In this document: positions 22,628-30,791 of the stretch, piece after piece
How positions within the stretch are numbered: the stretch's first letter is position 1
Layout: each line of letters starts with the position of its first letter
Assembly: GCA_023437345.1 (NCBI GenBank)
Contig: JAEZGC010000205.1
Location: forward strand, 1-36,143
DNA: 36,143 nucleotides
Reading direction: 5' to 3'
Source: Actinomycetes bacterium
GTDB taxonomy: Bacteria; Actinomycetota; Actinomycetes; Propionibacteriales; Propionibacteriaceae
Translations under genes and position numbers: made by a program
The notes under the pieces: generated by a model
The model's input: the letters and a program-made list of their open reading frames with translations, nothing else
Databases searched by the model: none
What the model was told of the DNA's origin: nothing

Positions 22628-22650
22628 AGTCCACCACCCGCCTCTGACAA
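22628..22650 (-). promoter_or_regulatory. PafBC/RecA-NDp-like motif, imperfect
   Basis: On the minus strand TTGTCAGAGGC-N6-TGGACT differs at two positions from the RecA-NDp pattern (TTGTCRGTGGC-N6-TANNNT) that is intact upstream of recA. It would drive transcription towards the small SOS membrane protein gene with a leader of about 100 nt. Confidence 0.35.
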
Positions 22651-22674
22651 ATCCCTCGGGCGGCGCTCACCACC

Positions 22675-22733
22675 CCGCCCACATCCGCTTACTGGTGCGT
22701 GTCCCTCCCGAACTCGCGGGACAACCTCACACC
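22675..22733. repeat. Intergenic duplicated element, copy 1
   Basis: The element has a 43-nt core (22691-22733, beginning ACTGGTGCGTGTCCC and ending CCTCACACC) that recurs exactly at 22821-22863, plus 15-16 nt of near-identical flank on the left. The core contains TGTCCC-N12-GGGACA and can form a hairpin. No open frame or known mobile-element end was recognised. Confidence 0.85.
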
Positions 22734-22804
22734 CAGGCAGGGGCGGGAGTCGCTGCGAGCCGTCCGCCCTCGCCGGCTGAACGCCACGCTTCACCACCTG
22801 CCAC

Positions 22805-22863
22805 CGCCCACATCCCGCCTACTGGTGCGTGTCCCTCCCGAACTCGCGGGACAACCTCACACC
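22805..22863. repeat. Intergenic duplicated element, copy 2
   Basis: This is the same element in the same orientation, offset by 130 bp. The left flank differs from copy 1 by one inserted base and one substitution, and the 43-nt core is identical. The spacer between copies (22734-22804) is unrelated GC-rich DNA with no gene. Confidence 0.85.
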
Positions 22864-22915
22864 TAACGGTGGACGGCAGGGTCGCGGCGGCGCGTCAGAT
22901 AGCTGCGCGACACGT

Positions 22916-22929
22916 CGAACAGGTGTTTG
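22916..22929. promoter_or_regulatory. SOS (LexA) box of lexA, one mismatch
   Basis: CGAAC-AGGT-GTTTG matches the CGAAC-N4-GTTCG box except for one base in the right arm. It overlaps the lexA -35 TTGATT (22927-22932), so LexA would compete with RNA polymerase. Confidence 0.75.
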
Positions 22930-22955
22930 ATTCCGGACGCCGACAGCCCTACCGT
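22927..22955 (+). promoter_or_regulatory. lexA promoter (leaderless)
   Basis: TTGATT (22927-22932) and TACCGT (22950-22955) have a 17-bp spacer. ATG 22962 follows the -10 by 6 nt, so the transcript starts at or next to the start codon, and no ribosome binding site is present. Confidence 0.75.
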
Positions 22956-22961
22956 GGCGAC

Positions 22962-23741
22962 ATGGCCACACGGACCCCGGATCCCAGCTCAGTCCCGCGC
23001 CGCCGCGGGCGTCCCCGCCGCGAGGAGATCGCCGCCCAGATCGGCGCGGCGGTGAGCGAGTTCCCCGAGGGCCCCGCCGACGCGGACGGCCTCACCCCGC
23101 GCCAGCGCAAGATGCTGCAGGTGATCCGCGACACCATCGAGTCACGCGGCTACCCGCCGAGCATCCGTGAGATAGCCGAGGCCGCGGGCCTGGCCTCCTC
23201 CTCCTCGGTGGCCCACCAGCTCAAGGTGCTGGAGGCGAAGGGTTACCTGCGCCGCGACCCGAACCGGCCGCGCGCCATGGAGGTCCGGCTGCCCGGCTCG
23301 CTCGCCCCGGTCCGGCCCGCGCTGGAGAGCACCTACGACGAGACCGGCGAGAACGACTTCGCCGCCCCGGTGGTGAACGTGCCGATCCTCGGCAGCATCG
23401 CCGCCGGTGGGCCGATCCTGGCCGAGGAGTCGGTCTCCGATGTCTTCGCGCTGCCACGCCAACTCGTCGGAGAGGGCACCCTGTTCCTGCTGGAGGTCCG
23501 CGGCGACTCGATGATCGACGCCGCGATCTGCGACGGCGACTTCGTCGTGGTGCGCCAGCAGCCGACCGCCGACAACGGCGACATAGTGGCAGCCCTGTTG
23601 GGCGACGAAGCGACGGTCAAGACGTTCAAGCGCACCCCCGGCCAGGTGTGGCTGCTGCCGCACAACCCCGCCTACGAGCCGATTGACGGCAACCACGCCT
23701 CGATCCTCGGCAAGGTCGTGGCGGTGCTGCGCCGGGTCTGA
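22962..23741 (+). CDS. lexA: SOS repressor LexA
   Basis: LexA represses the SOS regulon and cleaves itself when RecA filaments form on damaged DNA. The protein has 259 residues. A short basic N-terminal extension precedes the winged helix (LTPRQRKMLQVIRDTIESRG, then PSIREIAEAAGLASSSSVAH). The linker leads to the cleavage site Ala148-Gly149 in GSIAAGGPILAEE and a peptidase fold with catalytic Ser183 (GDSMIDA) and Lys220 (ATVKTF). The start ATG 22962 follows the leaderless promoter; the frame is open far upstream only through the repeats. It probably controls itself, recA and the divergent membrane protein gene. Confidence 0.97.
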   Translation: MATRTPDPSSVPRRRGRPRREEIAAQIGAAVSEFPEGPADADGLTPRQRKMLQVIRDTIESRGYPPSIREIAEAAGLASSSSVAHQLKVLEAKGYLRRDPNRPRAMEVRLPGSLAPVRPALESTYDETGENDFAAPVVNVPILGSIAAGGPILAEESVSDVFALPRQLVGEGTLFLLEVRGDSMIDAAICDGDFVVVRQQPTADNGDIVAALLGDEATVKTFKRTPGQVWLLPHNPAYEPIDGNHASILGKVVAVLRRV

Positions 23742-23750
23742 CCCGAACGA

Positions 23751-25670
23751 TCAGGACTCGCGCAACCGTCGCAGTGCCCCGACCGCTGCCTCACGATCGG
23801 TGGTGGTCCAGAAGTCGGGCATCGACGCGCGCAGGAAGCTGCCGTAGCGGGCTGTGACCAGCCGCGGGTCGAGGACGGCGACCACGCCCCGGTCGCTCAG
23901 CGTCCGGATCAGCCTGCCCGACCCCTGCGCGAGCAGCAGCCCGGCGTGGGTGGCCGCCACGGACATGAACCCGTTCCCACCGGACTCGGCCACCGCTCGC
24001 TGCCGGGCCTGCATCAGCGGGTCGTCGGGGCGCGGGAACGGGATCTTGTCGATGACCACCAGCTCGCAGGTGTCGCCGGGGACGTCGATCCCCTGCCACA
24101 GCGACAGCGTGCCGAACAGTGACGCGGACGGGTCCGCTATGAAGTCGCGGGTGAGCTCGGGCAGCTGCCGGTCGCCCTGGCACAGGATCGTCGCGTCGGG
24201 CAGCTCGGCCCGGCAGTGTCGGGCCGCCGCCTCTGCCGAGCGCTGGGACGCGAACAGCCCCAGCGTCCTGCCCCCGGCCGCCCACACCAGCTCGGCGATC
24301 TCGGTGAGCGCCTCGGGCCCGATGCCGTCGCGGTGCGGCGGCGGCAGGTGCCGGGCGATGTAGAGGATGCCCTGGCGCCGGTAGTCGAAAGGGGATCCGA
24401 CGTCGACGCCGCGCCAGCCGTCCGGGCCGAGCCCGAGGCTGCGCGCCACCGCGGTGAAGTCGCCGCCGACCTTGAGCGTGGCGGACGTGAGGACGCCGGG
24501 CGCCTCGCCGAGGATCCGGTCGCGGATCAGGTCCGAGACGCTCAGCGGCGCCTGGTAGGCCTGCCGCCCGAAGCGTTCCCGCTCCCCCACCCACACCACG
24601 TCGTCGGGGCGCAGCGCTGCCATCTGCTCTGCGACGTCGAACACCTCCTTGACCGCGGCCGCGGCCTGGGTGGCTTCGGCGTCGTCGTTGCCGGCCATTC
24701 CCGACACCGCCTGCCGCGCGGCGTCGCGCACGATCCTGAAGGCCGACGCTATGGCGGCGTCCGGATCCTCGACCCGTCCTGGCTGGGTCGCGTCCAGTGC
24801 CTCCTGAAGGACGTCGGCGGCGTCCAGCAGCGCGGCCCCGGTCTCGTCCGACAGCCACGGCAGGCAGCGCTTGGCGACCCGTTCGACACCCTGCGGGCTG
24901 AGTTCGTGGGACGCGGCCCCCGTCACCCGCGAGACCAGCTCGTGCGCCTCGTCGATCACCACCAGCTGGTGCTCGGGCAGCGCGGTGCGGCCGTGCAGGG
25001 CGTCGATGGCGAGCAGCGCGTGGTTGGTCACGACGACCTGGCTGGACCGCGCCCGCTCACGTGACTTCTCCACAAGACACTCCCCGCCGAACGGGCAGTT
25101 CGCCACACCGAGGCACTCCCGTACCGGCACCGACACCTGCGCCCAGGCCGCCGGGGTGTGGCTGGGCGCGTCGTCGCGGTCGGCCAGCCCCCCGTCGGAC
25201 GCCTCGGACTCGGCCCACTCCCGAAGCGCGACCACCTGGGCGCCGAGCACGCTGGTCGCGTCTGCGCCGGCCGCGACCACGGCGTCGGCGAGCTCCGCAC
25301 CGCCCAACAAGGTGGCCTGCTGCTCGAGCCCGCCGCCGTCGCGCACCCGGTGCAGGCAGGCGTAGTTGCTGCGCCCTTTCAGGACGGCATGGCTGATCGT
25401 CTGCCCGGTCACCTCGCGACACGCCTCGACGGCGGCCGGGATGTCGCGGGTGGCGAGCTGGGTCTGCAGGGCGAGGGTGGCGGTGGCGACCACCACCCGC
25501 TGGTCCGGGTTGGCGGCCAGGTGCGCCAGGGCGGGAGCGAGGTAGCCGAGCGACTTGCCGGTCCCGGTGCCTGCCTGCACCAGCAGGTGCTCGCCCTCGG
25601 CCAGCGTGTGGGACACCTCGGCGGCCATCTGCTGCTGGCCGGCCCGCGGCGCGCCCCCGATCTGCCGCAC
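23751..25670 (-). CDS. DinG/YoaA-like ATP-dependent DNA helicase with iron-sulfur cluster
   Basis: This is a 639-residue superfamily 2 helicase of the XPD/DinG group. It has Walker A AGTGTGKS (33-40), four cysteines that can hold a 4Fe-4S cluster (Cys105, Cys186, Cys192, Cys198), DEAH box VIDEAHE (240-243), and C-terminal motifs LFGTLSLWQGIDVPGDTCEL and QGSGRLIRTLSDRG. Such enzymes unwind damaged or structured DNA. The GTG at 25670 has GAGG 5 nt upstream. Homology-like sequence continues 13 codons upstream to a CTG that overlaps the hflX stop (LSEQGAAAVLEAA), so a CTG start is possible. It is the last gene of the miaA-dapF-hflX run and converges on lexA with 9 bp between. Confidence 0.92.
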   Translation of the reverse strand: MRQIGGAPRAGQQQMAAEVSHTLAEGEHLLVQAGTGTGKSLGYLAPALAHLAANPDQRVVVATATLALQTQLATRDIPAAVEACREVTGQTISHAVLKGRSNYACLHRVRDGGGLEQQATLLGGAELADAVVAAGADATSVLGAQVVALREWAESEASDGGLADRDDAPSHTPAAWAQVSVPVRECLGVANCPFGGECLVEKSRERARSSQVVVTNHALLAIDALHGRTALPEHQLVVIDEAHELVSRVTGAASHELSPQGVERVAKRCLPWLSDETGAALLDAADVLQEALDATQPGRVEDPDAAIASAFRIVRDAARQAVSGMAGNDDAEATQAAAAVKEVFDVAEQMAALRPDDVVWVGERERFGRQAYQAPLSVSDLIRDRILGEAPGVLTSATLKVGGDFTAVARSLGLGPDGWRGVDVGSPFDYRRQGILYIARHLPPPHRDGIGPEALTEIAELVWAAGGRTLGLFASQRSAEAAARHCRAELPDATILCQGDRQLPELTRDFIADPSASLFGTLSLWQGIDVPGDTCELVVIDKIPFPRPDDPLMQARQRAVAESGGNGFMSVAATHAGLLLAQGSGRLIRTLSDRGVVAVLDPRLVTARYGSFLRASMPDFWTTTDREAAVGALRRLRES

Positions 25671-25705
25671 CGCGGCCTCGAGGACGGCGGCCGCCCCCTG
25701 CTCGC

Positions 25706-27121
25706 TCAGTGCTGCGCTCCCGGGGCGCTCGCGTACCTGGCCAGCTCCCCCGCCAGCTCGGGGTTCACCCGTGCCACCACGAGGGTGCCGTCAGCTGTGT
25801 GTTCTGTGGACAGGAACTCTCCCGACTGGTGGATCCGGTTGATCAGGTCGCCGCGGTCGTAGGGCACCATCGCGCGCACCTCCACCTCCGGACGCGGCAG
25901 CCTGGCCTCGATCCGCTCGCGCAGGTCGGCCAGACCCTCCCCGGTGCGAGCCGAAACGAACACCGCGTCGGGGTGTGCACCGCGAAGCGCGAGCAGCGCG
26001 TCGGGGTGCGCGGCGTCGATCTTGTTGATCACCAGCTGCTCGGCGACCCCGGCGGCCCCGATCCCGGCGAGCACCTCGCGCACTGCGGCTATCTGGCCGA
26101 ACGGGTCGGGATCCGAGCCGTCCACGACGTGCAGCAGCAGGTCGGCGGCCACCGACTCCTCAAGGGTGGAGCGGAACGCCTCGACCAGGTCGTGGGGCAG
26201 GTGGCGGATGAACCCGACGGTGTCGGTCAGCGTGAACTGGCGCCCGTCGGTGGTCTCCGACCGCCTGGTGGTGGGGTCGAGGGTGGCGAACAGCGCGTCC
26301 TCCACCAGCACGCCGGCGCCGGTCAGCCGGTTCAGCAGCGACGACTTGCCGGCATTGGTGTAGCCGACGATGGCGACCGCCGGCACCTGGTTGCGGCGCC
26401 GCTGGGATCTGGTGGTTTCCCGGACGGCGTCGAGCTCGCGCAGCCGCCGCCGCAGGTGGGTGATCCTGGTCTTGATCCGGCGCCGGTCCACCTCGATCTT
26501 GGTCTCGCCGGGACCACGCCCGCCGATCCCGGCCCCGCCGGCCGCCCGACCGCCCGCCTGTCGCGACAGGTTGCCGCCCCAGCCGCGCAGCCGCTGCCGC
26601 AGGTACTGCAACTGGGCCAGCTCGACCTGGGCCTTGCCCTCGGCGCTCTTGGCGTGCTGGGCGAAGATGTCAAGGATCAGCGCGGTCCGATCGACTACCT
26701 TCACGCCGATCCGGTCCTCGAGGTTGCGCAGCTGGGCAGGCTCCAGTTCGCCGTCACAGATGACGGTGTCGGCGCCGGTCCCGATCACCACCTCGCGCAG
26801 TTCGGCCACCTTGCCCCGTCCGATGAACGTCGCGGGGTCGGGGTGCCGACGGCGCTGCACGAGTCCGTCGAGTACCTGCGACCCCGCTGTCTCGGCGAGC
26901 AGCTTGAGCTCGGCGAGGGAGTTCTCGGCGTCCACCTCGCTGCCGGTCGACCACACGCTCACCAGGACCACCCGTTCGAGCTGCAGTTCGCGGTACTCGA
27001 CCTCGGTGATGTCGGCGAGCTGCGTCGACATGCCGGTCACCCGGCGCAGCGAGTTGCGCTCCTCGAGGTCGAGCTGCTCGCCGTCGGGGTCGAGGTCCTC
27101 GTCCCACTCGGGTTGCGTCAT
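25706..27121 (-). CDS. hflX: Ribosome-associated GTPase HflX
   Basis: HflX splits stalled or hibernating 70S ribosomes. The 471-residue protein has the N-terminal HflX domain (about 40-240, with DPATFIGRGKVAELREVV and GRGPGETKIEVDRRRIKTRI), then the G domain with G1 GYTNAGKS (253-260), DTVGF (G3) and NKID (G4). A 40-residue acidic N-terminal tail precedes it. ATG 27121 overlaps the dapF stop by 4 nt (ATGA), so translation is coupled. Its place after miaA recalls the miaA-hfq-hflX arrangement of other bacteria, here with dapF between. Confidence 0.95.
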   Translation of the reverse strand: MTQPEWDEDLDPDGEQLDLEERNSLRRVTGMSTQLADITEVEYRELQLERVVLVSVWSTGSEVDAENSLAELKLLAETAGSQVLDGLVQRRRHPDPATFIGRGKVAELREVVIGTGADTVICDGELEPAQLRNLEDRIGVKVVDRTALILDIFAQHAKSAEGKAQVELAQLQYLRQRLRGWGGNLSRQAGGRAAGGAGIGGRGPGETKIEVDRRRIKTRITHLRRRLRELDAVRETTRSQRRRNQVPAVAIVGYTNAGKSSLLNRLTGAGVLVEDALFATLDPTTRRSETTDGRQFTLTDTVGFIRHLPHDLVEAFRSTLEESVAADLLLHVVDGSDPDPFGQIAAVREVLAGIGAAGVAEQLVINKIDAAHPDALLALRGAHPDAVFVSARTGEGLADLRERIEARLPRPEVEVRAMVPYDRGDLINRIHQSGEFLSTEHTADGTLVVARVNPELAGELARYASAPGAQH

Positions 27122-27927
27122 GTACCGATCACCTCCAGATCGAGCGACCCGCGTGCCACCAGCACGGCCGGGCCGGTGAGGGTGGCCTCCCCCGCGTCGT
27201 CGAGGCTGACCTCGAGGTCGCCTCCGGGCGTTCCGACGATGACTGGCGGCCCGCCGGGCGACGCCCCGCCTGCCACCGCGGCTACCGCGACGACGCCGGT
27301 ACCGCAGGCACAGGTCTCGCCCGAGCCTCGCTCGTGGACCCGCATCCTGACCCGCCCCCGGGCTTCGACCAGCGCGAACTCGGCGTTCACCCCGTGCGGG
27401 AACCGGCCAGCGGGCACCGCCGGCGGCCGGGACAGGTCGAGGCCGTCAAGTTCGGCGCTGTCGGAGACGATGCTGACCACGTGCGGGTTGCCGACGTCGA
27501 CCGGCACGCCCGCCCAGGCCAGCTCCCCCACCTCGACCAGCGGACGGTCGTCGGCGACGCGCACCGGCCCCATGGTGACGGCGATCCGGCCATCGCGCAG
27601 GAACCGCCCGCTGCGTTCGCCGGCCCTTGTGCCCACGACTATGGTGTCACCTTCGGCGAGCCGCTCGACGGCGAGGAAGCGCAGGAAGACGCGCAGGCCG
27701 TTCCCGCACATCTCTGCGGGGGAGCCGTCGGCGTTGCGGTAGTCCATGAACCACCGGCCGTCGGCGTCCCGGACGGCACGCAGCAGACCGTCGGCACCGA
27801 TCCCGGCCCGACGGTCGCAGATCCTTGCCACCTCGTCGTCGGTCAGCTCGACGTGGCCTTCGGGGTCGGCGAACAGCACGAAGTCGTTGCGGGCGCCGTG
27901 GCCCTTGGCGAATCCGAGCTCACGCAT
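27118..27927 (-). CDS. dapF: Diaminopimelate epimerase
   Basis: DapF converts LL- to meso-diaminopimelate for lysine and peptidoglycan synthesis. The 269-residue protein has two epimerase half domains with the catalytic cysteines Cys74 (EMCGNGLRVF) and Cys208 (GETCACGTGV). GHGARNDFVLF is at the N-terminus. An extra Cys206 replaces the usual non-cysteine residue at that place. ATG 27927 has GAGGAGG upstream. The gene overlaps miaA by 8 nt and hflX by 4 nt, so all three are co-translated. Meso-diaminopimelate is the likely cell-wall diamino acid or its precursor, depending on the organism. Confidence 0.95.
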   Translation of the reverse strand: MRELGFAKGHGARNDFVLFADPEGHVELTDDEVARICDRRAGIGADGLLRAVRDADGRWFMDYRNADGSPAEMCGNGLRVFLRFLAVERLAEGDTIVVGTRAGERSGRFLRDGRIAVTMGPVRVADDRPLVEVGELAWAGVPVDVGNPHVVSIVSDSAELDGLDLSRPPAVPAGRFPHGVNAEFALVEARGRVRMRVHERGSGETCACGTGVVAVAAVAGGASPGGPPVIVGTPGGDLEVSLDDAGEATLTGPAVLVARGSLDLEVIGT

Positions 27928-28867
27928 CGACCCTCCTCATTGACCAGTCGAGCCTACCCCTCAGCACCGCCACGAGCTCGTCGGCGGCGCCCGGCCCGGC
28001 CGGTAGCCAGGCGATCCGGGGGTCGCGGCGGAACCAGCCGAGCTGCTTGCGGGCGAACCTGCGGGTGCCGCTGATGGTCGCCGCGATCGCCTCGGCTTCG
28101 GTGCAGTGCCCGTCGAGGAAGTCCAGCACCTGCCGGTAGCCCAGCGCCCTGGACGCGGTCCGGCCCTGCCGCAGCCCGCGTGCCAGCAGGCCGCGCACCT
28201 CGTCGACGAGACCGTCGCGCCACATCCGGTGGACCCGGACCTCGATCCGCTCGTCAAGTTCCGCGCGTTCCAGGGTGAGCCCGAACTGAACCACCGCAGG
28301 GATCGCGTAGGACTCCCCCGGCAGCACCGGAGTGAACGAGCCGGTCAGTTCGATCACCTCGAGCGCCCGCACGATCCGGCGCCCGTTGCCCGGCAGGATC
28401 CCTGCGGCGGCCTGCGGCGACACGGCCGCCAGCCGGGCGTGCAGGGCGGCGCTGCCGACCTCGGCCAGCTCGGCCTCGAGCCGTCCACGGACCTGCGGGT
28501 CGGTCCCGGGGAACTCGAACTCGTCGAGGATGGCACGCATGTACAGCGCCGACCCGCCGGCCAGGATGGGCACCACGCCGCGGCCGCGGCAGTCGGCGAT
28601 CGCGGTCCGCGCCAGCTGCTGGAAGGTGGCGACGCTCGCGGTCTGGGTGACGTCCATGATGTCGATCAGGTGGTGCGGGATCCCGCCACGCTCGGCCAAC
28701 GTCGGCTTCGCAGTTCCGATGTCCATCCCGCGGTAGACGAGCATGGAGTCGGCGTTGACCACCTCGGCCGGGGCATCGTCGGCGAGCAGGCGCGCCACAG
28801 CCACCGCCACGGCTGTCTTGCCGCTGGCGGTGGGTCCGTTGACCACAACGACCGGGAGTTCGCTCAT
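27920..28867 (-). CDS. miaA: tRNA dimethylallyltransferase MiaA
   Basis: MiaA attaches the dimethylallyl group to A37 of tRNAs that read codons starting with U; MiaB (at 29245) then adds the methylthio group. The 315-residue protein has P-loop GPTASGKT (11-18), NADSMLVYRGMDIGTAKPT, HHLIDIMDVTQTASVATFQQ, LAGGSALYMRAILDEFEFPG and RFARKQLGWFRRDPRI near the end. ATG 28867 is preceded by no clear ribosome binding site; CAGAAT 8 nt upstream may be the -10 of a leaderless transcript. It heads the miaA-dapF-hflX-dinG-like run. Confidence 0.96.
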   Translation of the reverse strand: MSELPVVVVNGPTASGKTAVAVAVARLLADDAPAEVVNADSMLVYRGMDIGTAKPTLAERGGIPHHLIDIMDVTQTASVATFQQLARTAIADCRGRGVVPILAGGSALYMRAILDEFEFPGTDPQVRGRLEAELAEVGSAALHARLAAVSPQAAAGILPGNGRRIVRALEVIELTGSFTPVLPGESYAIPAVVQFGLTLERAELDERIEVRVHRMWRDGLVDEVRGLLARGLRQGRTASRALGYRQVLDFLDGHCTEAEAIAATISGTRRFARKQLGWFRRDPRIAWLPAGPGAADELVAVLRGRLDWSMRRVDA

Positions 28868-28992
28868 CGGCGTCCATTCTGCCGGGTGCCCACATTCCGG
28901 GTCGCCGCCTTGGCAGGCCTTGAACGCCGGAGTACACCTGAGGAACAGCCTGGAGAGGGTCTCCTTGGCGTCGGGAGAGAAAGGGGGTGCGC

Positions 28993-29187
28993 ATGGTAGT
29001 CGTTGACCAGATCAAGGGTGCCGTTGCGGACCACAAGGACGAGATCAGTCAGGACATCGATCGAGGTCGATGACCGGACGGATCCTGATCCCGGGCCACA
29101 TCGATGGCACCCACCGGGCGCAGGACTTTCCTGAACCGCCAGGTTGACGTCGAGGCCGGCCATCGAGCCGGACATCGACCGATCTGA
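28993..29187 (+). pseudogene. Decayed MT0933/Rv0909-like antitoxin gene
   Basis: From ATG 28993, preceded by AAGGGGG, a frame of 26 codons (MVVVDQIKGAVADHKDEISQ...) stops at 29073. The rest of the family pattern continues in other frames: VDDRT (frame of 29066), GHIDGTHRAQD (frame of 29094) and TFLNRQVDVEAGH (frame of 29125, back in the first frame), ending at TGA 29185-29187. Together these give about 65 residues in the order seen in MT0933-like antitoxins (IKxxVxxHKDxIxxGID...VDxKT...HIDKAQDFL). Three small indels disrupt it, so it is probably inactive unless the 26-residue piece is used. No cognate toxin gene is adjacent. The 377-bp gap between miaA and miaB holds only this and the palindrome at 29198. 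Confidence 0.5.
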
Positions 29188-29197
29188 CAACGAAACG

Positions 29198-29227
29198 CCA
29201 GGGGGCCGGCAGCTGCCGGCCCCCTGG
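29198..29227. terminator. 30-nt perfect palindrome after miaB and the pseudogene
   Basis: CCAGGGGGCCGGCAG (29198-29212) and its complement (29213-29227) form an uninterrupted palindrome, which can fold into a stem of about 13 bp. On the minus strand it is followed by the T-rich CGTTTCGTTG, so it probably terminates miaB. Confidence 0.75.
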
Positions 29228-29244
29228 TCCGTGTCCAGGGCCGG

Positions 29245-30741
29245 TCAGCCCGGCTGCCCGGCGGGCGCCGGCCGCGTCGGCATCCCGAGCCCGACCAGCG
29301 GACGGGCGTCGGGCGCGGGATCATCACGGTCGTTGCGCAGTTGCCAGGCGTCCCCGCCCCGGCTGCGGCGCAGCGAGAGCAGGCCGGCGTCGGCATTCAG
29401 GTGGTGGGGGGCAGCGTAGGTGACCTCGACCTCGCCGAAGTCGCCAGGACGGGGCCGCTGCTGCGGCTCGTCGGGCACCGCGACGTGCACCAGGCGGTTG
29501 TCCCGCGCGCGGCCGGACATCCTCGCCGTGGCGGCGTCCTTGCGTCCCTCCCCGTCGGCGAACATCACCTCCACCCGCCTGCCCAGCAACGCCTGGTTCT
29601 CGGCGTGCGCCGTCCGTCCGACCAGGTCGACCAGCCGCTCGTACCGCTCCTGGACCACGTCGGCGGGCACCTGGTCCGGCATCGTCGCTGCGGGGGTTCC
29701 GGGGCGGATCGAGTACTGGAAGGTGAAGGCGGCCGCGAACCGGGCCTGCTCCACGACGGCGAGGGTGTCGCGGAAGTCCTGCTCGGTCTCGCCAGGGAAG
29801 CCGACGATGATGTCGGTGGTGATGGCGGCGTGCGGGATCGCGGCGCGGACCCGGTCGAGGATGCCGAGGAAGCGCTGACTGCGGTACGACCTGCGCATCG
29901 CCTTGAGGACGGCATCAGAGCCCGACTGCAGCGGCATGTGCAGCGACGGCATGACGTTGGGGGTTTCGGCCATCGCGGCGATCACGTCGTCGGTGAACGC
30001 GGCAGGGTGGGGTGAGGTGAACCTGACCCGCTCAAGGCCCTCCACCTCGCCGCAGGCGCGCAGCAGCTTGCTGAAGGCCTGCCGGTCGCCGAACTCGACG
30101 CCGTAGCTGTTGACGTTCTGGCCGAGCAGGGTGATCTCCTGGACGCCCTCGGCGACCAGCGCCTTCACCTCGGCCAGGATGTCGCCGGGCCTCCGGTCGG
30201 TCTCCTTGCCGCGCAGGGCGGGGACGATGCAGAACGTGCAGGTGTTGTTGCAGCCGACGCTGATCGACACCCACGCGGCGTAGGCCGACTCCCGTCGGGT
30301 CGGCAGCGTGGACGGGAACCGCTCCAGCGCCTCCACTATCTCCACCTGCGACTGTTCGAGGACGCGGGCCCGCTCCAGCAGCACCGGCAGGGAGCCGAGG
30401 TTGTGGGTGCCGAACACCACGTCCACCCAGGGTGCCTTGCGGACCACCGTCGCGCGATCCTTCTGCGCCATGCAGCCACCCACCGCGATCTGCATGCCGG
30501 GCCGTGACGCCTTGACCGGGGCCAGGTGCCCCAGATTGCCGTAGAGCCGATTGTCGGCGTTCTCGCGGACCGCGCAGGTGTTGAAGACCACCACATCGGC
30601 CTGGTCGCCGTCGGCGGAGCGGGCGTAGCCGGCGTCCTCCAGCACCCCGGAGATCCGCTCGGAGTCGTGGACGTTCATCTGGCAGCCGTAGGTGACCACC
30701 TGGTAGGTGCGCGGCTGCGCGGTGGGAGGTGCCGATGCCAT
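29245..30741 (-). CDS. miaB: tRNA-2-methylthio-N6-dimethylallyladenosine synthase MiaB
   Basis: MiaB is a radical SAM methylthiotransferase that finishes ms2i6A37 in tRNA. The 498-residue protein has the auxiliary cluster cysteines Cys20, Cys56 and Cys90, the radical SAM triad Cys164-X3-Cys168-X2-Cys171 (SVGCNNTCTFCIVP), GGCMAQKD, SLHMPLQSGSDAVLKAMRRS, and a C-terminal TRAM domain at about 400-460. ATG 30741 is chosen because TAAGGT lies 7 nt upstream as a leaderless -10; an in-frame ATG-like extension to 30777 has no support. The last 30 residues are poorly conserved and Pro-rich. Confidence 0.95.
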   Translation of the reverse strand: MASAPPTAQPRTYQVVTYGCQMNVHDSERISGVLEDAGYARSADGDQADVVVFNTCAVRENADNRLYGNLGHLAPVKASRPGMQIAVGGCMAQKDRATVVRKAPWVDVVFGTHNLGSLPVLLERARVLEQSQVEIVEALERFPSTLPTRRESAYAAWVSISVGCNNTCTFCIVPALRGKETDRRPGDILAEVKALVAEGVQEITLLGQNVNSYGVEFGDRQAFSKLLRACGEVEGLERVRFTSPHPAAFTDDVIAAMAETPNVMPSLHMPLQSGSDAVLKAMRRSYRSQRFLGILDRVRAAIPHAAITTDIIVGFPGETEQDFRDTLAVVEQARFAAAFTFQYSIRPGTPAATMPDQVPADVVQERYERLVDLVGRTAHAENQALLGRRVEVMFADGEGRKDAATARMSGRARDNRLVHVAVPDEPQQRPRPGDFGEVEVTYAAPHHLNADAGLLSLRRSRGGDAWQLRNDRDDPAPDARPLVGLGMPTRPAPAGQPG

Positions 30742-30748
30742 GGGGGCG

Positions 30749-30754
30749 ACCTTA
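30749..30754 (-). promoter_or_regulatory. -10 box of miaB (leaderless)
   Basis: TAAGGT on the minus strand precedes ATG 30741 by 7 nt. The upstream region has no clear -35 element. There is no ribosome binding site, consistent with a leaderless mRNA. Confidence 0.55.
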
Positions 30755-30791
30755 CCTTTTGGCCCCCGGCGGTTCACACTCGGCGACCTCC

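Noticed and set aside
22675..22863. CRISPR array
   Set aside because: There are only two copies, the spacing is 87 nt between cores, and no cas gene is present.
28993..29073. Intact 26-residue small protein gene
   Set aside because: Family-like sequence continues in other frames after its stop, so a broken longer gene is a better reading, though expression of the short piece is not excluded.
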